Below, one piece after another: positions 8,394 through 16,749 of a DNA stretch of 64,000 nucleotides. The notes under the pieces were generated by a model that was not told where the DNA came from, made no database searches, and saw only the letters and a program-made list of their open reading frames with translations. The stretch is from Sinorhizobium arboris LMG 14919 (GTDB lineage: Bacteria > Pseudomonadota > Alphaproteobacteria > Rhizobiales > Rhizobiaceae), in NCBI RefSeq assembly GCF_000427465.1, contig NZ_KE386497.1, positions 727,318 to 791,317 of the forward strand, written 5' to 3'. Position 1 is the first letter of the stretch. Every line of letters begins with the position of its first letter. Both the position numbers and the translations under genes were made by a program.

Positions 8394-8862
8394 CGGCTTC
8401 ACCCTCGTCGGATTTTTGCCAGAGCACCCGCTTCGTCGGACCCTCCCCGATGACGATCTGCCACTTCGTGAACCCCGCGCCAAGATCTCCGGCCGATGCC
8501 AGCTCGTCGTGAAGCGTAACGGCGGATGATCCGCCGAGGGAATGCTCGCTCTTTACCCGTATGGCAAGACGCGTACCGGTTCGGATAGCCGCGCCCAAGG
8601 GAGCCGAGGTTTGGCCCGGATCGAAGACACTGGTCTCGTCCACCTCTACACGGACACCCGGAATAATAAGGCCTCGCCAACTGTCGTTTGCCGTACTCGG
8701 AAAGTATCGGAAAGCAAACTCTCCTGAAAGAAAGACAGCCGCAGGCGCTTTGTCGACATGGCCGACCAGCATGGTCGCCTCGTATTTCGTTCGTGGCAGG
8801 ATAAGGCTGAGAGGCGCGGCGCTCCCCAGCGTGCCGATCGTGAATTCATTCGGTGACAGCAT
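8377..8862 (-). CDS. Protein of unknown function downstream of a TIR gene
   Basis: A 161-residue protein starting at the ATG at 8862, which is 10 nt after the TIR gene stop, so the two form an operon. It has no signal peptide and appears rich in beta strands (IIPGVRVEVDETSVF, GTRLAIRVKSEH). I recognise no family. Two-gene operons of a TIR protein and a small partner occur among bacterial immunity genes, where the partner senses the trigger or restrains the TIR enzyme. That role is inferred from context only. Confidence 0.65.
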   Translation of the reverse strand: MLSPNEFTIGTLGSAAPLSLILPRTKYEATMLVGHVDKAPAAVFLSGEFAFRYFPSTANDSWRGLIIPGVRVEVDETSVFDPGQTSAPLGAAIRTGTRLAIRVKSEHSLGGSSAVTLHDELASAGDLGAGFTKWQIVIGEGPTKRVLWQKSDEGEAAKSSA

Positions 8863-8872
8863 ATGCTTTCCC

Positions 8873-9844
8873 TTAATAGCGCGTCCCCTGAAGAGGGGCG
8901 ATAAGGATCGCCCATAGCAGTTCGGCGGCCCCTTCTTGTGAAAGTTTCTGATCGCGATCCCGCCCAAACGACGCCATGCCCATACTTGTCAAGTAGAGCG
9001 TCTGATCGTCGGCCTCGACGTTCAGGGACTCATTCGAGCTATTGCTGCTGGTCGTCTCACCGTGAACGTAATTGATGCCTCGTCCCCACGTCTCCCCACC
9101 CAGATAGACGGTGCCCCGTGCCACATCCTTGCCGTCGCGGTAGATGGTGGCGAAGAACCTGTTCGCGTCAACCCGTCGGAAAACGCCCTCGAAACCGGCG
9201 TTTCGCTCGCCAAGCTCCTTAAGGGAGTTCTCGAAAAAACGGGCAATGTATTCGAACGTGTCGTGTTTGAACTGGTCCTTGTCCCTTTGAGTGAAGCTCT
9301 TCGCGAGCCGCAGATTGCTCGACCGCGGGCCGAGGGATTGAGGAGCTGGCGACGCCGCAGGCGTAGCAGCCGCAGCGGCCCGTGCAGGCGGAGCCGAGAC
9401 CGTTCGGGTTACCCGCCCAGCTGCTTCGCGCACGGCCTTGGCGACTTGCAGGAAGGCCTCGTCGATATCGGGCCATTGTGTGATCGGTTTGCCGTCCCGA
9501 GGAACCGCATTCAGCTTTCCAAACGGCGCGTGGTGCCAGTCGCATGCCCGAAGAATGACGGGAATGACAATGGCTTCACCGCTGTGGTGGCGCTCCATCG
9601 CACGCTGCATTTCGATGTCGTAACAGTAATCCGAGGCTATGAAGTCGGCGCTGACGAGCAGCAGGATGATGTCGTCCGTATTGATGTGATCGTCAATCGC
9701 ACGATGGATATCTTCGCCGGCGCCGATGCGGCGGTCGTGCCAGGTCTCAATCACGCCCTGTCGTTTGAGCATGGACAACTGCTTTTCGAGTTGATCCCTC
9801 AGCCCCTCATCTGCGTGCGAATATGAAAAAAAGACGGTCGGCAT
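8873..9844 (-). CDS. TIR-domain protein
   Basis: A 323-residue protein. The ATG at 9844 is chosen because it has a strong GGGGGAG Shine-Dalgarno and begins directly at the TIR strand MPTVFFSYSHADE. The TIR domain spans about residues 1-140, with the box 1 SYSH motif, the WHDRRIGAGEDI loop and Glu78 (SDYCYDIE) as the likely catalytic glutamate of NAD-cleaving TIR enzymes. An Ala/Pro-rich linker (about 150-175) leads to a C-terminal domain of about 145 residues that I cannot name. TIR proteins of this layout often act in anti-phage immunity by depleting NAD. The small gene at 8377 is its operon partner. Confidence 0.85.
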   Translation of the reverse strand: MPTVFFSYSHADEGLRDQLEKQLSMLKRQGVIETWHDRRIGAGEDIHRAIDDHINTDDIILLLVSADFIASDYCYDIEMQRAMERHHSGEAIVIPVILRACDWHHAPFGKLNAVPRDGKPITQWPDIDEAFLQVAKAVREAAGRVTRTVSAPPARAAAAATPAASPAPQSLGPRSSNLRLAKSFTQRDKDQFKHDTFEYIARFFENSLKELGERNAGFEGVFRRVDANRFFATIYRDGKDVARGTVYLGGETWGRGINYVHGETTSSNSSNESLNVEADDQTLYLTSMGMASFGRDRDQKLSQEGAAELLWAILIAPLQGTRY

Positions 9845-10190
9845 GTCTCCCCCTTTGCTGCGCGGACTATGGGACGCTTCGCATCTGCATGACAAGATCT
9901 CTGTTTGTGTTTTTCCCGCTCCCCGTTCGGTCGCTTCAACACGCATTTACAGCTGACGCCTCCGGTTTCGGAGGCTGTGACCGGTTTGCGTCAGCCGTGG
10001 ATACGGCTGTCGTCTTGTTCATGCCCACCGCGCGTGTTCACGCGTGAGCGGTGTTCATGGCAGCCTCGATGCATGGCGGTTCCGCCCTTATGCATTTGGC
10101 TGCCTTGCGGTAGCGTTCACCGCCTGTGCGTTGAAATCCCGTTGATTTTCTAGGTTGCTATTCTCGCCATAGTTGAGCTGGGGCAAGAGT
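9845..10190. other. Intergenic stretch between TIR and mobilization genes
   Basis: No gene is supported here. It contains a hairpin GCCTCCG-GTTT-CGGAGGC at 9958-9975 and presumably the divergent promoters of the TIR operon and the coupling-protein gene. Confidence 0.4.
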
Positions 10191-10529
10191 GTGACTAATA
10201 AGTTTGATCCGTTCGGTGATCTCGAACGCGATTTCTCAAGCGCGCTAAAATGGGGACAATGGGGTCTCAAGGCGGGACGACACCTGATGGCCCGCTCGGC
10301 GAGGAGTCGGGCCGAGAAACTCTACGGTCCCGAGGTCGCCGATGCCGTCGAAGCGGCAGTCCGTGCCGGCCGCGATCCACGACCCATTATCGAGCGGACC
10401 AAGCGTGATCTTGCCGACCGCCGGGAGCGCGAGCGCCAGCTTATAGATCCGCCGCCGCTTTACGGCTCGGCCAAATGGCCGTCTTCGTCGGATCTCCAGC
10501 CATACCTTCGGAACAGGGATGCATTTTGA
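10191..10529 (+). pseudogene. Type IV coupling protein (VirD4/TraG type), N-terminal part cut off by a frameshift
   Basis: The GTG at 10191 opens a 112-residue frame (VTNKFDPFGDLERDF...) ending LQPYLRNRDAF-stop. The next frame continues with FDSPRSLLLGTF, and the two read as one coupling protein if a single T is removed from the TTTT at about 10525-10528. The ATG of the second frame lies in the same place, so the downstream part can still be translated alone. I interpret this as a +1 frameshift in a homopolymer, but natural overlapping genes cannot be excluded. Confidence 0.6.
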
Positions 10530-11769
10530 CAGTCCACGGTCCCTCCTGCTTGGAACGTTCAGCGACGACGCCGAGGCCACCCCAGCCGGCTTTGTCCATT
10601 GGGATGGTGACGGTCATCTCCTGACCATCGCCCCGACACGATCGGGAAAGGGCAAAACCACGATCATACCCAACCTGCTGCGCTATCAGGGCAGCTGCGT
10701 TGTGTTGGACCCCAAGGGAGAGCTGTTCGAGGCCACCTCGCAACGGCGGAGCAGGTTGGGGCCGGTGTACTGGATCGCTCCCCTGGACGAAGGTTCAGGC
10801 AAGCCCGTCCATCGCTTTGATCCCGTCAGTCGGGTGCGCCGGGAGGCAGATGCGCGCTCCATCGCGCAGCAAATGTTCCCGCGTGATCCGAAGTCGCCGT
10901 CGTTTTTTGCCGAAGACGCGGTCGGCTTCATGACGGCGGTCATCATGTTCGTACGCTACAAGGCGCCGCGGCACCGCCGGACACTGGCAACTGTCTGCCA
11001 AATGGCATCCCTGAAGGGTGCCAATCTTTCCCTGAAGGGTGCCAATCTTCTTAAAATCGCGAGGGAGATGGAAGCCTTTCCGCCATCTGCCGACGCGGCG
11101 CGCGCCATCCTTGAGAAGGATGCGCAGCGTGGACTGAAGGTCCTGCAGGAGACCCTGAGCAGCAAGCTGTATGAATGGAAGGCCTATGCTATCGGCGCTC
11201 ATGCCAACAGCGCCCTTGTCGTGATCGGCCAGCCACTGATCGATTCCCTGAGTGAGGCCGAAGTGAATGCGATTATCGGCCACGAATTGGGGCATATCGC
11301 CAACAATGATATGCGCCGCATGGGATTGGCCCGATCATTCCAGAGCTCGCTGGTCTGGTATCTTGGCTTCTCCAATACCCTTCAGCGTTGGGGTCGTTGG
11401 ACCCTAACCTGGCTGTCGGAACTCTTCGTGCTGCGCCTCTCGCGCAAACGCGAATACTGGGCCGACGCCATCGGCGCTACCCTTAGGAGTAAGGAACTCA
11501 TGATCGCCGCACTGGAAAGACGGCATAACGGCCCGGAAATGAGCGCCTTCGAACGTCAACACGCTCGCCTCATGTTCCGTGGCCGAGCCTCCGGCTCGCT
11601 CTTTTCTACGCATCCGACGCTGGAGGAGCGACGGTCGGCTCTCGAAGCGGAGACCTATCTCAAACGCATTCCGCTGCTACCGAGGCGGGACGACGTGCCC
11701 TTAGGGCGAACGATGGTGCAGCCGAAGGCAGGCGACATTGCGTACGCTACGAAAGATATCCGGCTCTGA
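10519..11769 (+). CDS. Chimera: coupling-protein ATPase fragment fused to an M48 metallopeptidase domain
   Basis: A 416-residue frame. Residues 1 to about 220 are the nucleotide-binding part of a VirD4/TraG coupling protein, with Walker A APTRSGKGKT at 38-47 and CVVLDPKGEL at 60-69. From about residue 221 it becomes an M48 zinc peptidase: HELGH at 255-259 supplies the zinc histidines and catalytic Glu, and REYWAD near 311-316 supplies the third ligand. The M48 part lacks the usual N-terminal membrane segments, and the coupling protein lacks its C-terminal half including Walker B. This is an in-frame recombination product, near nt 11179. Whether it is expressed is unknown. Confidence 0.75.
   Translation: MHFDSPRSLLLGTFSDDAEATPAGFVHWDGDGHLLTIAPTRSGKGKTTIIPNLLRYQGSCVVLDPKGELFEATSQRRSRLGPVYWIAPLDEGSGKPVHRFDPVSRVRREADARSIAQQMFPRDPKSPSFFAEDAVGFMTAVIMFVRYKAPRHRRTLATVCQMASLKGANLSLKGANLLKIAREMEAFPPSADAARAILEKDAQRGLKVLQETLSSKLYEWKAYAIGAHANSALVVIGQPLIDSLSEAEVNAIIGHELGHIANNDMRRMGLARSFQSSLVWYLGFSNTLQRWGRWTLTWLSELFVLRLSRKREYWADAIGATLRSKELMIAALERRHNGPEMSAFERQHARLMFRGRASGSLFSTHPTLEERRSALEAETYLKRIPLLPRRDDVPLGRTMVQPKAGDIAYATKDIRL
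11008..11049 (+). repeat. Two perfect 21-bp tandem copies inside the chimeric gene
   Basis: The unit at 11008-11028 (TCCCTGAAGGGTGCCAATCT plus T) is repeated exactly at 11029-11049. It duplicates seven residues, SLKGANL, in frame within the coupling-protein part. A recent slippage duplication is likely because no differences have accumulated. Confidence 0.9.
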
Positions 11770-12255
11770 GCAAAGCTTCGTGGCTCTAACGCTTCCACCA
11801 ATCAAGATAGTCTTCCGGTCCCGGTCTTCGCGGTGCATTTCCGTTAGCATCCGCTCTTCACCTTCATAATGGTGGTGACGATCGCCCTGATCCTGCTCCT
11901 GAGGTGTGTCCGGTGCATCAAGGATCGGCCGCAGCCAGTCGAGATGATCCTCCCGAGCCGATGGCACGTCCGTCTGCCAGGCCTGCACGGCTTGGCGCTC
12001 TGCATCACGCTCGTCTTGCTCCCGAATACGGTTCTCAAGGTCTGCGATCTGCGCTTCCAGCTTGCCGAGGTCGTACATAAACCCGGACTGGCGATTTTGC
12101 CTCTCGCGCAGGAAGGACATGGCTTGGCCGGTGTCGGTTGTGCCGGCTGCGACGGTATGGACCGTTCGCTCGATTTCATAATCGAGGTCTTTGATGGCTT
12201 CCTCCAGGGACAGCGCTCGATCGTAAAGGAGCGCAAACTTTTCCTTGTCATCCAT
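11701..12255 (-). CDS. Coiled-coil protein of the mobilization region
   Basis: Using the ATG at 12255 (MDDKEKFALLYDRAL) gives 184 residues. The N-terminal 100 residues are a strongly charged coiled coil (LEAQIADLENRIREQDERDAE). The motif EDHLDWLRPILD resembles ENHLDWLELDQ near the end of the relaxase remnant, so the two genes share a short module. The last 30-40 residues overlap the opposite chimeric gene and lie across the right boundary of the M48 insert, so the native C-terminus may have been replaced. Function unknown; an accessory role in mobilization is possible. Confidence 0.5.
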   Translation of the reverse strand: MDDKEKFALLYDRALSLEEAIKDLDYEIERTVHTVAAGTTDTGQAMSFLRERQNRQSGFMYDLGKLEAQIADLENRIREQDERDAERQAVQAWQTDVPSAREDHLDWLRPILDAPDTPQEQDQGDRHHHYEGEERMLTEMHREDRDRKTILIGGSVRATKLCSEPDIFRSVRNVACLRLHHRSP

Positions 12256-12278
12256 GGCGGACTCCGGCGTAGCCACTC

Positions 12279-12566
12279 TCAGTGGGCGTGGTGATATGCG
12301 GGCAGGTGCTCCGGTTGGTCCTGGAGCTCGGCAACGAGATAGGCGCGCAAGCGCTCCCCTGAATTCACCAGGTCCTGGGCACGGGCATGAAAGTGAAATG
12401 CGCTCTGCCGCAATTCCTCACGGATACCGGGCATGGTTTCGGCCTGAGCCTTGCGCTGGCGAACAAGATCCGTTTCAAGCCAGACCAGTTCCTCGCGTGT
12501 GGCGGCGCGTTGCTCTTCCGTCAGTTCGCGGATTCCGAATACAGAGCCTGTGTAAACCTTTGTCAT
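12279..12566 (-). CDS. Small hypothetical protein of the mobilization region
   Basis: A 95-residue protein, mostly helical (LTEEQRAATREELVWLETDLVRQRK), ending His-rich (PAYHHAH). It sits between the relaxase remnant and the coiled-coil gene on the same strand, 38 nt after the first and 23 nt before the second, so it looks like part of one operon. No known family was recognised. Confidence 0.5.
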   Translation of the reverse strand: MTKVYTGSVFGIRELTEEQRAATREELVWLETDLVRQRKAQAETMPGIREELRQSAFHFHARAQDLVNSGERLRAYLVAELQDQPEHLPAYHHAH

Positions 12567-12604
12567 GGAAGCATGATGGGACGGGGGAGACGATCCTGCA
12601 AGTG

Positions 12605-13687
12605 CTACTTGCGGCTGCGCTCGGGCTCGTGCCAGACGCCGTCCTCCGCAGGTGACGCGGGCTGGCGCTGATCAAGCTCCAGCCAGTCGAGGTGATTTTC
12701 CCAGCGTTCGAGAACCTTCAGATCAGCCGCATCGTCCGGCATCGCCGACGCGCCTAGCCAGTCGAGCATATGTTCCGGCGCCAGGCGGTAGGCGGCCGCC
12801 TCATCTTCACTCATCTCCCGAGTGTTTTGGCGCTCGACCGTCGCACGCGCGAGCTCAGGGTTGCCGTCCTGACTGCCTTGAACGACTTGCACATGGCGAT
12901 GCATTTCATCCTGCATCCGTGCTTCCGCTACTTCCAATTCGCGCGGATGAATCGGAGAACCATCAGGATCAGGATCAGGATCAGGAACGGGCAGGTCACT
13001 GTCAGAGTCTCCGGGTCTCATCTGCTCTCTCTCCTTGCGTGCGCGGACACGACGCATCCGCCGTTCCTCCGGGTTCGGTCCGCGATGCCGACTCGGCGTC
13101 CGATCCAAATTGCGTTTGGCATAGCTGCGACTCGATGCTGACGGAAACCCCCGCCTTTCTCAGCGCCTCGTTGGCACACGCTCCCAAAGACTCCGCGCAT
13201 CCGCCACGAACTGACGCCCATCCGCACTGCGGATCTTCGGCCCAAATCCATCAGCCGTGATCACACGCGTCGTCATGAGAAGGTGAACATGCGGATTATG
13301 CCGGGTGCCGTCCTCGTGAATTGCCAGATCGACAGCAAACTCTTGAGCTGCATAGGCATCGGCCATGATGCGAGCGACAGTCAACCATGCGGAAGGTGGC
13401 AATTCGACCGGGAGCGCGAACTTCACCTCTTTGGCTAGACGCGCGTCCTTGCGTATTTCGGCGGTCTCGACCGCGTTCCAGAGCTGCGCGCGATCGGCCA
13501 TCCAGCGCGGCGCATTTTCGGGAAGCCGGATTTCGTTGGCGACAACGTCACGCCTCCCGCCGAATTCCGAACGGCGTTCTTCGGCTTCGTTCGGCAGCGT
13601 CTCTCCCGCCCGGTAGGCTGCCGCCGCGACGATCGAGCGTCCATCGCCCCGGCTGATGTTCTTCACATTCAGGTGGTAGATAGCCAC
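12605..13687 (-). pseudogene. MobA/MobL-family relaxase, broken by two frameshifts
   Basis: The GTG at 13687 follows a GAGGAG Shine-Dalgarno and opens VAIYHLNVKNISRGDG, the typical MobA/MobL start. Conserved AAAAYRAGE and the metal-binding HNPHVHLL segment follow, then LWER just before the first frameshift near 13183. The next frame gives CANEALRKAGVSVSIES to a second frameshift near 13135. The third frame runs YAKRNLDRTPSRHRGPNPEER to the stop at 12605. Relaxases nick oriT and pilot the strand during mobilization. This copy would make only a truncated nicking domain. The C-terminus also contains an Asp-Pro run (VPDPDPDPDG). Confidence 0.8.
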
Positions 13688-13801
13688 CAGCCACTCCTCG
13701 GCACGGACGGGGTCCAGGGGTTTCCCCTGGCGCACTTGCCGGCTTTCTCCGGACGCTGTGCGGACGGTTAGAAAGCCGTGCAACGCATCGCCTCTCTAGC
13801 C

Positions 13802-13844
13802 AATGCGTACACATTGGGCGATGCGTAGGTGCGCTGTACGCATT
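13802..13844. repeat. 10-bp inverted repeat upstream of the relaxase remnant, oriT or operator candidate
   Basis: AATGCGTACA at 13802-13811 is perfectly mirrored by TGTACGCATT at 13835-13844 with a 23-nt spacer. It lies about 115 nt upstream of the relaxase start, where mobilizable elements often keep oriT. No nick-site consensus was recognised, so a regulator-binding site is equally possible. Confidence 0.4.
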
Positions 13845-13976
13845 CATACACTCTGGCGTTGACTCTTTTCAAGATGACTACACCCACAGGCGTCACAGCG
13901 CGCTACAGGCTTTGTCACCTAACCGCGTGAATATGGTTGAGAATACTGGCTCTCTTTGCTAGCAGAGGGAAACCAC

Positions 13977-14266
13977 GCGGACGTGGTGGAATTGGTAGAC
14001 ACAAGGGACTTAGACGCAATTTGAGTGCACCGGCGGAAACGCTGGCTGTAGAACTGCTCAAAGTCGGGGAAACCTGTCAGATGGCGATCCCGAGCCAAGC
14101 CTCGTCAGGGGAAGGTGTAGAGACTAGACGGGCAGCACCTAAGGCGAAAGCTAAGGTGAAGGTATAGTCCAGACCACAAACGCCGGAAGGCGGCGGCGAA
14201 AGCCGTAGCTGGTAAGAAAATCCCTCGCCCTTGGCTGTGCGGGTTCGAGTCCCGCCGTCCGCACCA
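13977..14266 (+). tRNA. tRNA-Leu(UAA), interrupted by a group I intron
   Basis: The 5' exon is 13977-14011 and the 3' exon 14217-14266, including encoded CCA. Joined, they form an 85-nt class II tRNA with acceptor GCGGACG/CGTCCGC, T arm GCGGGTTCGAGTCCCGC and anticodon arm GGGA-CTTAAAA-TCCC, anticodon UAA for leucine. The interruption falls between U34 and A35, the same site as in cyanobacterial tRNA-Leu(UAA). The tRNA points toward a decayed integrase gene, and tRNA 3' ends are usual integration sites. Confidence 0.93.
14012..14216 (+). ncRNA. Group I intron (IC3-like) in the tRNA-Leu anticodon loop
   Basis: The intron is 205 nt and encodes no protein. Its 5' end contains GAGT at 14023-14026, which pairs with exon ACTT to form P1 with the diagnostic U-G wobble at the 5' splice site (U14011 with G14023). 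Conserved core segments are present: GTGTAGAGACTAGA at 14115-14128 matches the R element and AAGGTATAGTCC at 14159-14170 the S element; AATCCCGAGCC-like sequence before them fits P4/Q. The final base is the expected G at 14216. Introns of this class self-splice using guanosine. All segments a small ribozyme needs appear intact. Confidence 0.9.
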
Positions 14267-14321
14267 CTATCAAAAGGGATGCTTAGAAGGCCTATTCGGG
14301 GCACAGGTGATTGTGCTGCGG

Positions 14322-14953
14322 CTACGCTTGACCGTAGGGAGGGTCTACCATGGCACCGTCGAACTTATCCGCAAGGCCCCAGAAACGGGAGCATGCGGTG
14401 GCGTAGCGGACGACATCGTCAGGCTCCAATAGCAGCTTCTCACTTTCATCCCCGTTCGGGGGAAGGAGGTCTACGTAGCGTGACTGCTCGTAAATCCAGA
14501 GCTCGGGTGACTGTTCGCGCAAATCAGCCACTGACGGCCCGTCGCCGTGACGGAACACGTTCCCCACCAGAAACATTTCAACCAGGGTCCGGCCAACGCG
14601 TCTGTGTCAAGATCCACGTCAAATCCTCGGGCACAATCTGTGACGAGGCTCCGGAATTTCTCCTTACTCGCCTTCTCGCGCAGCGGGGCGCTGCTACTTC
14701 TCGCCCATATCCGTAATTGCCGCTCGAACAGTCCAGCCAACACCAGCGTGTAGGCCTTCGCGCCCTCGCTGGCGGTGTAGTTGTCGACCTGAGCCTCGGC
14801 TTTCATCAGGAGGTCATTCATCGATGAAGCTTCCTCAGCGCACAGTTCGGTAGGGACTGGGAGCGCGTGCAGCCCAGGCAGGATCACGCGCTGAAAGAGA
14901 CGGTCGATGTTGGCTTGGAAAATCCGCGGAAGGTAGTCGGGCGTTGTCATCAC
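14322..14953 (-). pseudogene. Hypothetical protein gene with one frameshift
   Basis: The ATG at 14953 opens MMTTPDYLPRIFQANIDRLF and runs to about 14580. The coding signal then moves to another frame ([21 protein letters not shown]) and ends at 14322. Joined, the product would be about 210 residues, soluble, with no domain I recognise. A single base lost near 14575-14585 would explain the break. It lies between the tRNA and the integrase remnant and was probably cargo of the integrated element. Confidence 0.6.
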
Positions 14954-14959
14954 TTCCCC

Positions 14960-15785
14960 TCAGACTAACTCGCTTGACTGCCGGTGCGCATTCCGCTTGG
15001 CGTGTTCGATAATCTGCTTCTTGGATTTGGCTTTGCGTCTCACATTCACCGCCGCAGCACTGATGCTGGTCGAGATATGCGACGCATAGTACTTCTCGAT
15101 CATCTCCACGCTCGTCCGGCAATTCTTGGCGATCTGGTAGATATCCGCGCCTTCCATGAGCCGGAGGCATATGTAGGTGTGGCGTAGGCTATAAGCCGTA
15201 CGGCGACTGCCCTCTCGATCAAATTTCAGACCTTCTTCCTCCAAAATCTTGTTGAACATCATCATGTGATTGTCAGCGAAAATCGGGTCATCCGGCTTCG
15301 GCTCATTCCGCTTGAGAAGCCGCTCGAAGGGAAAAACGGCGTTGGTCGTGCTCTTGCAATAACCCACACCACGTTTGCCGCGCACCTGGATGAGGAGGAT
15401 GGTTTCACCCGTTTCCTCATCCTCGACGATTTCGACGTCCCGATACTGGAGCCGTTTAGCTTCATCGGGACGTAGGCCAGTGTTGGTCATAAAGAGAACG
15501 TAGTCGTGCAGCTGTTCAGAATGCCAGGCGAACCGCTTGGTATTCCTCTAAATACCGTTTGGCCGCCTCCTTGAAGGTCTTCTCGTCCTTCAGTCCGCCG
15601 CCTTTCTCCTTTGCCTTCATCCGGGAAAACCAGTCCTCCGCGAATTCCTTCGCGAGGGCGAGACTTTCCTCGCCCGTGCTCGTCCGCCAATTCTTGCCGT
15701 TGATACGGGTCGAGCACTGCCACTTTTTACTGTTCTCGCGGCGATAGACGAGGACCTTGCCTCCCAAAATCTCATGACTGGCCAT
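14960..15785 (-). pseudogene. Tyrosine recombinase (phage-type integrase) with internal deletion
   Basis: The N-terminal part starts at the ATG at 15785 (MASHEILGGKVLVYRRENSK), the arm-binding region. It ends near 15530, where the frame shifts into the catalytic domain starting QLHDYVLFMTNTGLRPDEAKRL. The catalytic domain keeps Arg (TGLRPDEA), the SLRHTY box and the nucleophilic Tyr (MIEKYYASH). Most of the core-binding domain between them, about 100 or more residues, is deleted and the halves are out of frame. The gene faces the tRNA-Leu, the expected arrangement for an element integrated at that tRNA. It cannot make a working integrase. Confidence 0.8.
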
Positions 15786-15996
15786 TCTTTTAAACCCACC
15801 CTTGCGTTCCGAAAGCGGCGCCAGACTGTGTATGAGATGTGTACGCCGAAATGGCGGAGAAATTACGGCATTAAAAAAGTAACTATTTGTTTTCACATCA
15901 GAAAAATTCTAGAAAGCTACCGTACAGCCTAAGCCAGAGGGATTTAAAGCCTACAACCGGGTAACTCAGTGAGCCCAAATGCGCTCGTGGCCGGAC

Positions 15997-16182
15997 TCAG
16001 CGGTTTTTGGGGACGTCTGTGATCTGTGGTGTGTAGACCGCTGTGTCGGTGTTATTCTCCGACCAAGCCCCGCCGATTGCCAAGTAGGCGAGAATGACGG
16101 CCATGGAGAGTAAGATGACGCCGATCGGGAAAGCCGTTGAGGCGTTCCGTTCTGGCGGGTCATGATAATCCCGGAGATTCAT
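15997..16182 (-). CDS. Small single-pass membrane protein
   Basis: A 61-residue protein starting at the ATG at 16182 behind a GGGAG Shine-Dalgarno. Residues 1-15 are polar (MNLRDYHDPPERNAS), about 17-38 form one membrane segment (PIGVILLSMAVILAYLAIGG), and the rest is a short external tail. Upstream in-frame starts exist but lack a ribosome-binding site. Function unknown. Confidence 0.65.
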   Translation of the reverse strand: MNLRDYHDPPERNASTAFPIGVILLSMAVILAYLAIGGAWSENNTDTAVYTPQITDVPKNR

Positions 16183-16232
16183 TTTCGCACTCCCGTGAGA
16201 TGTTGAGGAGAGCGAGCGGTTCGGCGACCTAC

Positions 16233-16499
16233 CTACCACCAATAATATCCGAAGACCGGTCGAGCATGGCGCTTACACTTGATCTCTTCCTTATACTCGT
16301 CATCGTCCCACTTGCGCTCGATCTTGCAGCGGCCGCGACGGTATTCTTCTTTGTAGGCTCTGCGCTCGTATCGGGGTTCATCATAGTAGTAGCGGTAAGA
16401 ATGCCAGCGCCCATGGCCGCTTTCGTCCTTCCAAGGATCGGCCACTGCATTCCCGGCGAGAACCGCGATCCGCGTCGGCTTCCCGATCTGGAACCGCAA
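16233..16499 (-). CDS. Small, probably exported protein rich in charged and aromatic residues
   Basis: An 88-residue frame. The first 22 residues could be a weak signal peptide (MRFQIGKPTRIAVLAGNAVA) cleaved before DPWKDESG. The mature part is dominated by Tyr, Arg, Glu and Lys (YRYYYDEPRYERRAYKEEY), has two cysteines (RCKIERKWDDDEYKEEIKC) and ends YYWW. Similar short proteins with the KIERKW core occur in the envelope of rhizobia. The N-terminus is uncertain because the signal is poor and the neighbouring membrane gene overlaps it in another frame. Confidence 0.5.
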   Translation of the reverse strand: MRFQIGKPTRIAVLAGNAVADPWKDESGHGRWHSYRYYYDEPRYERRAYKEEYRRGRCKIERKWDDDEYKEEIKCKRHARPVFGYYWW

Positions 16500-16749
16500 T
16501 CTTCATCGGCGCAGGGCGCCGCCGTGGTCGGTGTCTTCGCATCTTCTCCGAGGGATCGATGAACAGCACCAACACAACCGCTGCCGCCACAAGTATGTAT
16601 CCCGGAATGCCTGTCTTTGCGCTCGCGAAAGCGGCAATCAACATGGCGGCTGCTATGTAGATTGCCGTTGACCCGGGACCGGATGTGACGCCCCAAACGA
16701 GATCGGAAATTCGATTTTTCCATCTACTTTCCAACATCGCCATAACCAA
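16381..16749 (-). CDS. Possible small two-TM membrane protein
   Basis: A 122-residue frame whose N-terminal 70 residues contain two plausible membrane segments (AIYIAAAMLIAAFASA and ILVAAAVVLVLFI). The C-terminal 50 residues overlap the gene at 16233 in another frame and look like noise, so the native product may end near residue 75 and the gene may be frameshifted. Weakly supported. Confidence 0.35.
   Translation of the reverse strand: MVMAMLESRWKNRISDLVWGVTSGPGSTAIYIAAAMLIAAFASAKTGIPGYILVAAAVVLVLFIDPSEKMRRHRPRRRPAPMKIAVPDREADADRGSRRECSGRSLEGRKRPWALAFLPLLL

Noticed and set aside
13937..14167. A 76-codon frame across the tRNA region.
   Set aside because: It lies within the tRNA exon and group I intron, which explain the sequence fully.
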